Below, piece after piece: positions 1-5,892 of a stretch of DNA of 8,243 bases; position 1 is the first letter of the stretch, and each line of letters starts with the position of its first letter. The stretch is from Azohydromonas lata NBRC 102462. Its GTDB lineage: Bacteria > Pseudomonadota > Gammaproteobacteria > Burkholderiales > Burkholderiaceae_C. Made by a program: the position numbers and the translations under genes. Under the pieces are notes generated by a model that saw only the letters and a list, made by a program, of their open reading frames with translations, was not told the DNA's origin and searched no databases. The DNA is taken from contig CAMCTE010000120.1 in NCBI GenBank assembly GCA_945878385.1, positions 1 to 8,243 on the forward strand, given 5' to 3'.

Positions 1-7
1 ACCACGC

Positions 8-1258
8 ATGGTGAAGAGATATCCATATTCGGAATCATGGCACAGTGGCACTTTCCCGCATTCGCCTCACACCGCCGTGGCCCGACAAACTCACAACCGC
101 GCCGCTTTGGACCAAGCCCGCACCTTGCTCGGAGGGCTCACCCCGGGCCAATTCATGAAGCGCCATTGGCAGCGCCGCCCCCTGATGGTGCGCCAAGCAT
201 GGCCGGGTGTTCAGGCGCCGGCCACGCGCCAGCAGCTGTTCACCTTGTGCGCGCAAGACGATGTCGAGTCGCGCTGCGTGGAACAACAGGGCGGCCGCTG
301 GAAATTGCGGCATGGTCCGCTGCCGCGGCGCAGCCTGCCGCCGCTGTCCCGCCCCCAATGGACGCTGTTGGTACAGGGCCTGGACCTTCATCTCGATGCA
401 GCACACGCCATGCTGCGGGCCTTCGATTTCATCCCACAGGCGCGGTTGGACGACTTGATGCTGTCCTACGCCAGCGACGGCGGCGGAGTGGGCCCGCATG
501 TGGACTCCTACGATGTATTCCTGCTGCAGGTGCAGGGCAGACGGCGCTGGCGCATTGCGCCGCCGGGCGACACCGAACGACTGCCGGGTTTGCCGCTGCG
601 CATCTTGGCGAACTTTGAGGCCGAACAGGAATGGGTGCTGGAGCCTGGCGACATGCTGTACCTGCCCCCAGGTTGGGGCCACGACGGTGTGGCCCAAGGT
701 GGCGAATGCATGACCGCCTCCATCGGCTTTCGTGCGCCTACGGCCGGTGAGTTGGCCGCTGCGCTGCTGCAGCGCATGGCCGACGAAGTGGGTGAAGCGG
801 CGCAGGAAGACGAGGCGGGCCCCTGGGTGCGGCGCTATGCCGACCCGGGGTTGGCCGCCACCACGGACACCGGCGCCATCCCGCAGGCTTGGAGTCGGTT
901 CGCGCAAGCCGCCGTGCAGCGCACCTTGGCCGACCCCGCCACCTGTCAGCGCGCGTTTGGGGCTTGGCTGACTGAACCGAAACCCCAGGTGTGGTTCGAG
1001 CCAGGCCCCGCACGGCGTGAGGCCACGCAAGGCGTGGTGCTCGACCGGCGAACCCGCATGGCCCACGACGAACGGCACCTGTTCATCAATGGTGAATCCT
1101 TTCGGGTGGGGGGCGTGGATGGGCGCTTGTTGAGGCAACTGGCCGACGAACGCCGGCTTGAAGCTTCATCCCTGGCCCGCCTGAGCCCTGAGGCGGCCGA
1201 GGCGGTTTCGGGGTGGTTGTCCCTGGGCTGGCTGCGTGCCTATCAGTGTTCACCCTGA
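8..1258 (+). CDS. roxA: RoxA/YcfD-type ribosomal protein L16 arginine hydroxylase (cupin/JmjC oxygenase)
   Basis: Predicted cytoplasmic Fe(II)/2-oxoglutarate dioxygenase. The E. coli family member YcfD/RoxA hydroxylates an arginine of ribosomal protein L16. The N-terminal family signature LLGGLTPGQFMKRHWQRRP lies at residues 40-58. The JmjC/cupin core follows, with the iron ligands readable as HVD (H164, D166) and H225 in PPGWGHDG; the basic run R178-R180 lies near the expected 2-oxoglutarate-binding position. Residues about 245-416 fit the C-terminal winged-helix region, ending in GWLSLGWLR. The total of 416 aa is somewhat longer than usual because of about 30 extra N-terminal residues. ATG at 8 is the only ATG upstream of the signature; GTG at 77 and TTG at 107 are in-frame alternatives with no good ribosome site. 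No stop separates position 8 from the window edge, so the true start may lie to the left. Family assignment is firm; the exact substrate is inferred from the family. Confidence 0.88.
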   Translation: MVKRYPYSESWHSGTFPHSPHTAVARQTHNRAALDQARTLLGGLTPGQFMKRHWQRRPLMVRQAWPGVQAPATRQQLFTLCAQDDVESRCVEQQGGRWKLRHGPLPRRSLPPLSRPQWTLLVQGLDLHLDAAHAMLRAFDFIPQARLDDLMLSYASDGGGVGPHVDSYDVFLLQVQGRRRWRIAPPGDTERLPGLPLRILANFEAEQEWVLEPGDMLYLPPGWGHDGVAQGGECMTASIGFRAPTAGELAAALLQRMADEVGEAAQEDEAGPWVRRYADPGLAATTDTGAIPQAWSRFAQAAVQRTLADPATCQRAFGAWLTEPKPQVWFEPGPARREATQGVVLDRRTRMAHDERHLFINGESFRVGGVDGRLLRQLADERRLEASSLARLSPEAAEAVSGWLSLGWLRAYQCSP

Positions 1259-1265
1259 TATCGGC

Positions 1266-1271
1266 TATAAT
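1266..1271 (+). promoter_or_regulatory. Perfect -10 hexamer (TATAAT) upstream of the small lipoprotein gene
   Basis: TATAAT begins 8 nt after the roxA stop codon. No good -35 is present: the hexamers at 16-18 nt spacing (around 1242-1249) match TTGACA poorly, and there is no TGn extension. Transcription would start near 1278 and give a leader of about 150 nt before the ATG at 1431. A TTGACT at 1369-1374 could be a -35 for a closer promoter, but the only partner is a weak CTCAAT at 1394-1399 with 19-nt spacing. Confidence 0.5.
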
Positions 1272-1379
1272 CTTCACTGGTGCAGTTACCGTGAATTTGT
1301 CATGTGCCGGGCTTGGTGTCTGGTGCTGGCGTCGAATTCGTCGTCCGTGCGGGTTTCCGGGGCTGACCTTGACTTCCAA

Positions 1380-1395
1380 AGGGTCCATCGACCCT
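1380..1395 (+). other. Small hairpin in the lipoprotein leader
   Basis: AGGGTC (1380-1385), loop CATC, then GACCCT (1390-1395) forms a perfect 6-bp stem. It lies 25 nt upstream of the ribosome site in the predicted 5' leader. The sequence shows the pairing; any regulatory role is unproven, since such short stems are common in GC-rich DNA. Confidence 0.35.
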
Positions 1396-1430
1396 CAATC
1401 TCCGTCAGACTCTCCGTTTTGAGGACACAA

Positions 1431-1628
1431 ATGAAGCATTCCATCCTGCTGGCATCCCTGATCGCTGTTTCCGCCCTGGCCGCCTGCGGCAAGAAGGAAG
1501 CCGCACCGGCTCCCGCCCCCGCTGCCGCCCCGGCTCCTGCTGCTGCCCCGGCCGCTCCGGCTGCTGACGCCTCGGCTGCATCGGCTCCTGCTGCTGCACC
1601 GGCCGCATCGGCGCCCGCCAGCAAGTAA
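1431..1628 (+). CDS. Small Ala/Pro-rich lipoprotein (entericidin-like size)
   Basis: A 65-aa predicted lipoprotein. The signal peptide has a basic start (MKH), a hydrophobic stretch at residues 5-15, and a lipobox L16-A17-A18-C19, so C19 should be lipidated. The mature part begins CGKKE and then consists almost entirely of Ala and Pro with a few Ser and Asp, ending in ASK; no fold or enzymatic motif is visible. The start is fixed by GAGGA at 1421-1425, 5 nt before the ATG. A longer in-frame reading from 1236 runs through the leader and is unlikely. The gene is monocistronic: its own -10 box lies upstream and a strong terminator begins 20 nt after the stop. Residue 21 onward is Lys-Lys, which argues against retention by an Asp at position +2, so sorting to the outer membrane is possible. 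Function is unknown; an envelope spacer or stress-type lipoprotein is only a guess. Confidence 0.82.
   Translation: MKHSILLASLIAVSALAACGKKEAAPAPAPAAAPAPAAAPAAPAADASAASAPAAAPAASAPASK
1531..1606 (+). repeat. Imperfect 25-bp direct repeat inside the lipoprotein gene
   Basis: The 25 bases at 1531-1555 recur at 1582-1606 with one mismatch (C to A at the seventeenth position). The copies are 51 bp (17 codons) apart, so the reading frame is kept. Both encode Ala/Pro runs. This fits length change by slippage or recombination in a low-complexity tail. Confidence 0.6.
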
Positions 1629-1648
1629 TCCGGTTCCCCGGAAACTGG

Positions 1649-1675
1649 AAAGCCGCCTTCGGGCGGCTTTTTCTT
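1649..1675 (+). terminator. Rho-independent terminator of the lipoprotein gene
   Basis: AAAGCCGCC (1649-1657), TTCG tetraloop, GGCGGCTTT (1662-1670) forms a perfect 9-bp stem, running into TTTTTCTTT. It starts 20 nt after the stop codon. It separates the lipoprotein transcript from the protease block, which therefore needs its own promoter or read-through. Confidence 0.93.
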
Positions 1676-1906
1676 TGGTGCGCCTGTGCATGGGGCGACC
1701 GGGGCCTGGCCCCGCAGCGCCTGCAGCAGCCGCAGCCCGGGCCTTTGCTCGGCTGGCGCACCCCCTTCCGAGGGGGAACCCTCTGAATGGGGGATAACGA
1801 TTCCCACCTGTCCTTCCTACAGTTCCGCTCGTTTTCAGGTGCTGCCCTGAACGCATTGACCCGCCGCAGCGCCATTCGCGCCGGGCGGCCATTCGGAACC
1901 ACCGGC
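1676..1906. other. Gene-free spacer upstream of the protease block, with hairpins but no clear promoter
   Basis: I see no credible gene here. Two inverted repeats stand out: CGGGGCC-T-GGCCCCG at 1700-1714, and CCCCCT-TCCG-AGGGGG at 1761-1776. The second is followed by further G- and C-runs (AACCCTCT, TGGGGGATAACGATTCCCA) that could pair alternatively. GATAAC at 1793-1798 is a weak -10-like site without a -35, and TTGACC at 1856-1861 lacks a -10. The octamer GCCATTCG occurs twice at 1871-1878 and 1888-1895. The promoter for the downstream genes should lie in this interval but cannot be named. Confidence 0.45.
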
Positions 1907-1910
1907 AAGG
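1907..1910 (+). promoter_or_regulatory. Ribosome binding site that sets the first protease start
   Basis: AAGG at 1907-1910 directly abuts the ATG at 1911 but sits 6 nt before the in-frame ATG at 1917. Normal spacing therefore favours 1917 as the start. Confidence 0.6.
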
Positions 1911-1916
1911 ATGTCC

Positions 1917-3527
1917 ATGGGCCTGATCCCCCGCTCACTTCATGTTGTGGCCGCTGCGGCCGCATTGTGTGTTTCCAACGGCGCTGCTGCGGCTCCTGCC
2001 GCGGTGCCTGCCGACCATGAGCGGGTGCTGGTGACGGCCAAGCCTGGCGCACTGTTGGCGGTCAAGCAGGCGGTGGCCACCCTTCGCGGCCGCGATGTCA
2101 AGCAGCTCGGGCGCTTGGACATCCTGGGCGTGACACTGCCCAAGGCGGCCATCACCGCTTTGAAGGCATCTCCTGTGGTCCGTGCGGTCGAACCGAACGC
2201 GCCGCGCTACATCCAGGGCTATCGGGTTCAGGCGGGCAAGGGCTTCGAGGAAGTCAAGGTTGATGGCACCTACAAAGCCGAACAGAAGCTGCCCTTTGGC
2301 ATCGTGCAGTCGCAGGCCCACCTGGTGCGCGACGACAAGACCGACAACCGCAAGCTGTGCATCATCGACTCCGGCCTCAACCGCGACCACCCCGACCATG
2401 TGGGGCAGGCTGCCAACATCGAGGGTTGGCCCCTGGGTGACGCCACTTACGGGGATTGGTTCACCGACGAAAACGGCCACGGCACCCATGTGGCCGGCAC
2501 AGTGGCTGCGCTCAACAACAACACCGGTGTCGTGGGCGTGATGCCCAACGGCAAGGTCAAGCTGTTCATCTCGAAGGTCTTCGACGCGTCGGGCTCCACC
2601 GGTTCGGAAACCATCCTGCAAGGTGTCCTGGAGTGCCAGAACGCCGGGTCCAATGTGATCAGCATGTCGCTGGGCGGCCCGTTGAACCTGCTGGCCGAAC
2701 AGATCGTGTACGAGGCCGTCCATGCCGCGGGCATCCTGGTGATTGCCGCAGCCGGCAACGACGGCAACACCCGTGTGTCCTACCCCGCGGGCTACCCCTC
2801 GGTGGTGTCGGTCGGTGCGCTGACCGAGGCCAACAAGCGGGCCTCGTTCTCGCAATTCAACGCCGATGTGGAACTGTCTGCCGCTGGCGAAAACGTGCTG
2901 TCCACCGTGCCGGAAATTGCTGGTCGTGAAGCGATCACGATCGTGGCCGGCAAGACCGTCGAATCCAATGGCATGGACGGGTCGCCGGTGCAGGACGCCA
3001 CGGGGTTGCTGATCAACCTGGGCCGCGGCAAAGACGCCGACCCGCTCGTGCCTGGTGCCGCCGGCAAGATCTGCCTGATCGAGCGTGGCGAGGTGGCCTT
3101 CTCCGAGAAGGTGCTGACTTGCCAGAAGAATCAGGGCAAGGCTGCCATCATCTACAACAACCAGCCCGGCAACTTCGGCGGCACGATGGGCGAAACCGCG
3201 ACCGCCATCCCATCCGTGTCGATTTCTCGTGAAGACGGGTTGGCCTTCGTCGAGCAACTCAAGAGCAATTCGATCGAAGGATCGGTGTTCCTGCGCAAGG
3301 CCTTCTACGCCTTCTTCAACGGCACTTCGATGGCCACGCCGCATGTGTCGGCCGTGGCAGCGCTGGTGTGGAGCCACGCCACCAACTGCACCAACCAGCA
3401 GGTGCGCGCCACGCTGGCGGCCACCGCCAAGGACTTGGGCGCGCCGCGCCGCGATCCCTCCTACGGGCACGGGTTGGTGCAAGCCAAGGCCGCCACGGAA
3501 AAGCTCATGAACAACTGCGGTCAATGA
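1917..3527 (+). CDS. Secreted subtilisin-like serine protease (S8) with PA-domain insert
   Basis: A 536-aa exported endopeptidase precursor, counted from ATG 1917. The signal peptide spans about residues 1-26 and ends in an Ala run (GAAAA). An I9-type propeptide covers about 33-100 and normally acts as folding chaperone and inhibitor. The catalytic domain carries Asp151 (IIDSG), His188 (GHGTHVAGT), the oxyanion Asn281 (AAAGNDG) and Ser471 (NGTSMATPHV), so all four key residues are present. Between the Asn and Ser blocks, at about 340-458, lies a protease-associated (PA) insert with KICLIERGEVAFSEK and AAIIYNN; such inserts modulate substrate access in other S8 proteases. Cys386 and Cys402 could pair within the insert. 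It ends soon after the catalytic core with no extra C-terminal domain. It is first of a three-gene block, 35 nt upstream of the RTX-like gene. Substrate is unknown. An alternative start at 1911 would add two residues. Confidence 0.93.
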   Translation: MGLIPRSLHVVAAAAALCVSNGAAAAPAAVPADHERVLVTAKPGALLAVKQAVATLRGRDVKQLGRLDILGVTLPKAAITALKASPVVRAVEPNAPRYIQGYRVQAGKGFEEVKVDGTYKAEQKLPFGIVQSQAHLVRDDKTDNRKLCIIDSGLNRDHPDHVGQAANIEGWPLGDATYGDWFTDENGHGTHVAGTVAALNNNTGVVGVMPNGKVKLFISKVFDASGSTGSETILQGVLECQNAGSNVISMSLGGPLNLLAEQIVYEAVHAAGILVIAAAGNDGNTRVSYPAGYPSVVSVGALTEANKRASFSQFNADVELSAAGENVLSTVPEIAGREAITIVAGKTVESNGMDGSPVQDATGLLINLGRGKDADPLVPGAAGKICLIERGEVAFSEKVLTCQKNQGKAAIIYNNQPGNFGGTMGETATAIPSVSISREDGLAFVEQLKSNSIEGSVFLRKAFYAFFNGTSMATPHVSAVAALVWSHATNCTNQQVRATLAATAKDLGAPRRDPSYGHGLVQAKAATEKLMNNCGQ

Positions 3528-3548
3528 GTCGCTGACTCGCCCGCAGTT
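3513..3548 (+). other. Two-tier intercistronic hairpin between protease and RTX-like gene
   Basis: AACTGCGG (3513-3520) pairs perfectly with CCGCAGTT (3541-3548). Inside it GAGTC (3526-3530), loop GCT, and GACTC (3534-3538) form a second stem, extendable by a T-G wobble. The structure contains the protease stop codon (3525-3527) and ends 3 nt before the next ribosome site (AGGAA, 3552-3556). There is no T-run, so it is not a standard terminator. A role in mRNA processing, stability, attenuation or translation control is plausible. Confidence 0.6.
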
Positions 3549-3562
3549 CACAGGAACCCATC

Positions 3563-5890
3563 ATGTACATCGCACGCAAGAACGCCTCCACCGTCGACGA
3601 ACGCTCCAAGGGGATCGACTCCCAGGACCCGTTTGCCGTGTCCGAAATCCCGGTGGCCGGCGCCATCGTCAATCCGTTGGTGGCCGCTGCCACCAGCCAG
3701 TTGGCTGACAGCACCGTCGCGCAGCTCAACACCAATACGGTGGGCTACGGTGCCTTCGGCGGCAGCGATCTGACCGACCACTACAAGTTCACGGCCAAGA
3801 AGGACACGACCTACTCGCTGATCGTGAGCACCGATTCGAGCAACGGCAACATCCGAACCGAGGCCTATGCCGACTACTTCGACATCTACTTCGAAGACGC
3901 CACGGGTGCACGGGTAACGGCCGACTTCCAGATCAAGGAACTGGACCTTTACACGAAACTCGTTGAGTTCAAGGTGCCCGCAGACGGCCCGTACTATGTG
4001 CAGGTCGACAACGCATTCGAGCAGCCCTTCGAATACGCCATCGCCCTGTACGACAAGTCCCTGGCGCCGAAGATGTCCGTCAGCAGCAAGGCGGCTGACG
4101 CCGGGCGCTTCCTGGTGACCTTCACCTCCGACATCGACCTGTCCACCACGCGTCCCCGCGTGGACCGCATTGAGGTGGTCGGCGGCACACTCGGTACCCT
4201 GACCCGCGGCGCCGATGGAAAAACCTACACGGCGATGTTCACCCCCACGGCCGGCAGTTCGGTCGAGCCCACGGTAAAGGTGCTCACCGGTGCCTTCTTC
4301 TCCCGCGCGGGTGACTTGAATCTCGACGGTGACGATGCCAACAACTTGGTGCGCATCAAGCAGTCAACACCGGTTGATCCGGGTACCGGCGGGGGTACGG
4401 GCTCTGGTGGGGGCACGGGCGGTACCGGTGGCGGAACGCCCGTGACCGACACGACGGCACCGAAAGTGGCCTCGATCGCGGCCGGTGACGCTGCGCGCGG
4501 TCCGGATACGCCGGCCAAGCTGACTTTCGTTTTCAGCGAAGCGGTCTCCGGCTTTGACCTCGGCGACGTTCAGGTCGATGGCGGCACGCTCAGCGACTTG
4601 GCAGGCAGCGGCACCACCTTCACCGCCACCCTTCAGTTGAACAGTCCCGCGCCCGCAGACGGTGTGGTCAAGCTTCAGGTCAACAAGGGCTACAAGGATG
4701 CAGCGGGCAACATGGCCAGTGAAACCTTCAATGCCACGGTTCAGTTCGACATCACCGGCTCCAGCGTCACCATCACCTCTTCGGCCACCAAGATCAAGCC
4801 CAACGGCAGCGCAGTGGTCACTCTGAAGTTCAGCGAACCTGTTCGTGAGTTAGACCTGGAGGCGGTGCAAGTTCAGAATGGAACAGCCTCCAATCTGCGC
4901 AGCGTCGGAACGGATGGTCTGACCTTCGAGTTGGATGTGTCGCCGAGCGCGCAAGCAGGCCAGGGTGATCAAGTGACCGTGACCTTGGATGTGGAAAAGG
5001 TTCTCGACCGGGTGGGCAACACCCTGCAAGCGACCACCCCGCTTGCTCTGGCCCTGGACCTCTCCGGCCTGCGCGTGCTGGCTGAAGCCACCGTGGATGT
5101 GAACGCTGGCGAGCAGGTGTATTTCACGCTGGATCACAGCGAAGCCGATGCCTTGGTGTCCGTGTACCTTGCAGGTGACGGCGCTGCCTTGGAACTAACC
5201 GAAGCGGGCGCTGCCGACACGATCACCCAGGTTGCGTTTTTCGCGCAGCCTGAGGTGCTGACGGGCGAATTGCGCGCCACCGACGGCACGCTCGCCGACG
5301 ATGGTGCCGTCGAACTGGGCGCCGGGCAGTCTGACCTGTCCCTGGGGTTGGTGGTGGTCTTGGGTACCGATTCGGTCTCCAGCGGCCTGTCGGGCTCCGA
5401 CAGCCTGAGCGTGGTGACCGATTTGCCCTCGGCCCTTTACGGCTTCGGTGGTGACGATACCTTGATTGAGAGTTTCAACACCGTTTTGCTGAACGGTGGG
5501 GACGGCATCGATACCTATGAACTCGCCCCTTCGCAGGGCGCCACATTGATCGTGGACACAGGGTCGCCCACATCCACGGACCCGCTGCTCAGCCTGGGTG
5601 GCCTGTCGCCGGCGTTTACGGGCTTCGACCTGATCACCGGGTTCGACATCGCCGCCGACACCTTCCGCTTCGCCGGCAAGGGCCGCGCCGAGCACAAGAC
5701 GGTGGTGGGCACATACGACAGCACGTTCTTGGTCTTCACACCGGACGGAGGGGGCAGCGACCTGATGGTGTTCCTTGACGGCGTAGGCGGTGTCGACGAC
5801 CAACTCGACGACGGCGAACTGGCCGTGGTCATCGTCGGTGCCGCCTTGGCAGTCAACACGCCGGCCATCGGTGGCGGCACGGGAGAGTGA
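3563..5890 (+). CDS. Large extracellular RTX-like protein with PPC-like and Ig-like domains, predicted type I secretion substrate
   Basis: A 775-aa predicted secreted protein, not enzymatic as far as visible. It has no Sec signal: the N-terminus MYIARKNASTVDERSKG is hydrophilic. Residues about 60-165 resemble a bacterial pre-peptidase C-terminal (PPC) domain (DHYKFTAKKDTTYSLIV and ADGPYYVQVDNA). Ig-like domain 1 is at about 170-267, ending in the repeat-type motif AGDLNLDGDDANN, which also looks like a calcium-binding loop. A Gly/Thr-rich linker at 272-293 leads to Ig-like domain 2 at 298-397 (FSEAVSGFDLGDVQVDGG) and domain 3 at 400-498 (FSEPVRELDLEAVQVQNG). After a beta-rich stretch, RTX-type repeats appear (GFGGDDTLI and LNGGDGIDTY, 627-652), followed by FDLITGFDIAADTFRF (688-703) and a hydrophobic tail (GELAVVIVGAALAV), the usual organisation of type I secretion C-termini. 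AGGAA at 3552-3556 supports the start. It lies between two S8 proteases, and its stop is 2 nt before the next ATG. No transporter genes are in view. It may be a substrate, surface scaffold or adhesin. Confidence 0.8.
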   Translation: MYIARKNASTVDERSKGIDSQDPFAVSEIPVAGAIVNPLVAAATSQLADSTVAQLNTNTVGYGAFGGSDLTDHYKFTAKKDTTYSLIVSTDSSNGNIRTEAYADYFDIYFEDATGARVTADFQIKELDLYTKLVEFKVPADGPYYVQVDNAFEQPFEYAIALYDKSLAPKMSVSSKAADAGRFLVTFTSDIDLSTTRPRVDRIEVVGGTLGTLTRGADGKTYTAMFTPTAGSSVEPTVKVLTGAFFSRAGDLNLDGDDANNLVRIKQSTPVDPGTGGGTGSGGGTGGTGGGTPVTDTTAPKVASIAAGDAARGPDTPAKLTFVFSEAVSGFDLGDVQVDGGTLSDLAGSGTTFTATLQLNSPAPADGVVKLQVNKGYKDAAGNMASETFNATVQFDITGSSVTITSSATKIKPNGSAVVTLKFSEPVRELDLEAVQVQNGTASNLRSVGTDGLTFELDVSPSAQAGQGDQVTVTLDVEKVLDRVGNTLQATTPLALALDLSGLRVLAEATVDVNAGEQVYFTLDHSEADALVSVYLAGDGAALELTEAGAADTITQVAFFAQPEVLTGELRATDGTLADDGAVELGAGQSDLSLGLVVVLGTDSVSSGLSGSDSLSVVTDLPSALYGFGGDDTLIESFNTVLLNGGDGIDTYELAPSQGATLIVDTGSPTSTDPLLSLGGLSPAFTGFDLITGFDIAADTFRFAGKGRAEHKTVVGTYDSTFLVFTPDGGGSDLMVFLDGVGGVDDQLDDGELAVVIVGAALAVNTPAIGGGTGE
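4382..4438 (+). repeat. Gly/Thr-rich linker-coding repeat
   Basis: Repeated GGT/GGC/GGG and ACC/ACG codons encode residues 274-292 of the RTX-like protein, in units of the form GGGT, GSGGGT, GGT. This is a flexible interdomain linker between Ig-like domains 1 and 2. Its repetitive DNA may vary in length between strains. Confidence 0.6.
5881..5886 (+). promoter_or_regulatory. Ribosome binding site inside the RTX-like gene end, setting the second protease start
   Basis: GGGAGA overlaps the last codons of the RTX-like gene and is 6 nt before ATG 5893. The in-frame GTG at 5887 touches this site and is too close to be used. The upstream stop (5888-5890) is 2 nt before the ATG, which favours translational coupling. 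Confidence 0.75.
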
Positions 5891-5892
5891 AC

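Noticed and set aside
35..1138. Minus-strand open frame opposite roxA
   Set aside because: The plus-strand frame has intact iron-binding motifs and family signatures; the antisense product has none.
1236..1430. N-terminal extension of the lipoprotein from an upstream in-frame ATG
   Set aside because: It would bury the signal peptide and lipobox internally, overlaps the roxA end and the -10 box, and lacks a ribosome site, whereas ATG 1431 has GAGGA at correct spacing.
1787..2020. 77-codon plus-strand frame in the spacer
   Set aside because: It overlaps the protease start in another frame, turns into a Cys/Arg-rich shadow, and has no convincing ribosome site.
1405..2052. Minus-strand frames across the lipoprotein gene and spacer
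   Set aside because: Arg/Gln/Pro-rich low-complexity products antisense to the Ala/Pro codon run; no start context or domain.
3526..3548. Terminator after the first protease
   Set aside because: The hairpin is followed by a ribosome site and not a T-run, so standard Rho-independent termination is unlikely.
1935..3551. Long minus-strand open frame (538 codons) opposite the first protease
   Set aside because: It mirrors a gene with full catalytic motifs. Its translation is His/Gly/Arg-rich without recognisable domains, as expected of antisense frames in GC-rich coding DNA.
4382..4438. CRISPR-like or mobile repeat
   Set aside because: The repetition is codon-level Gly/Thr linker coding within an open frame, with no spacers or terminal repeats.
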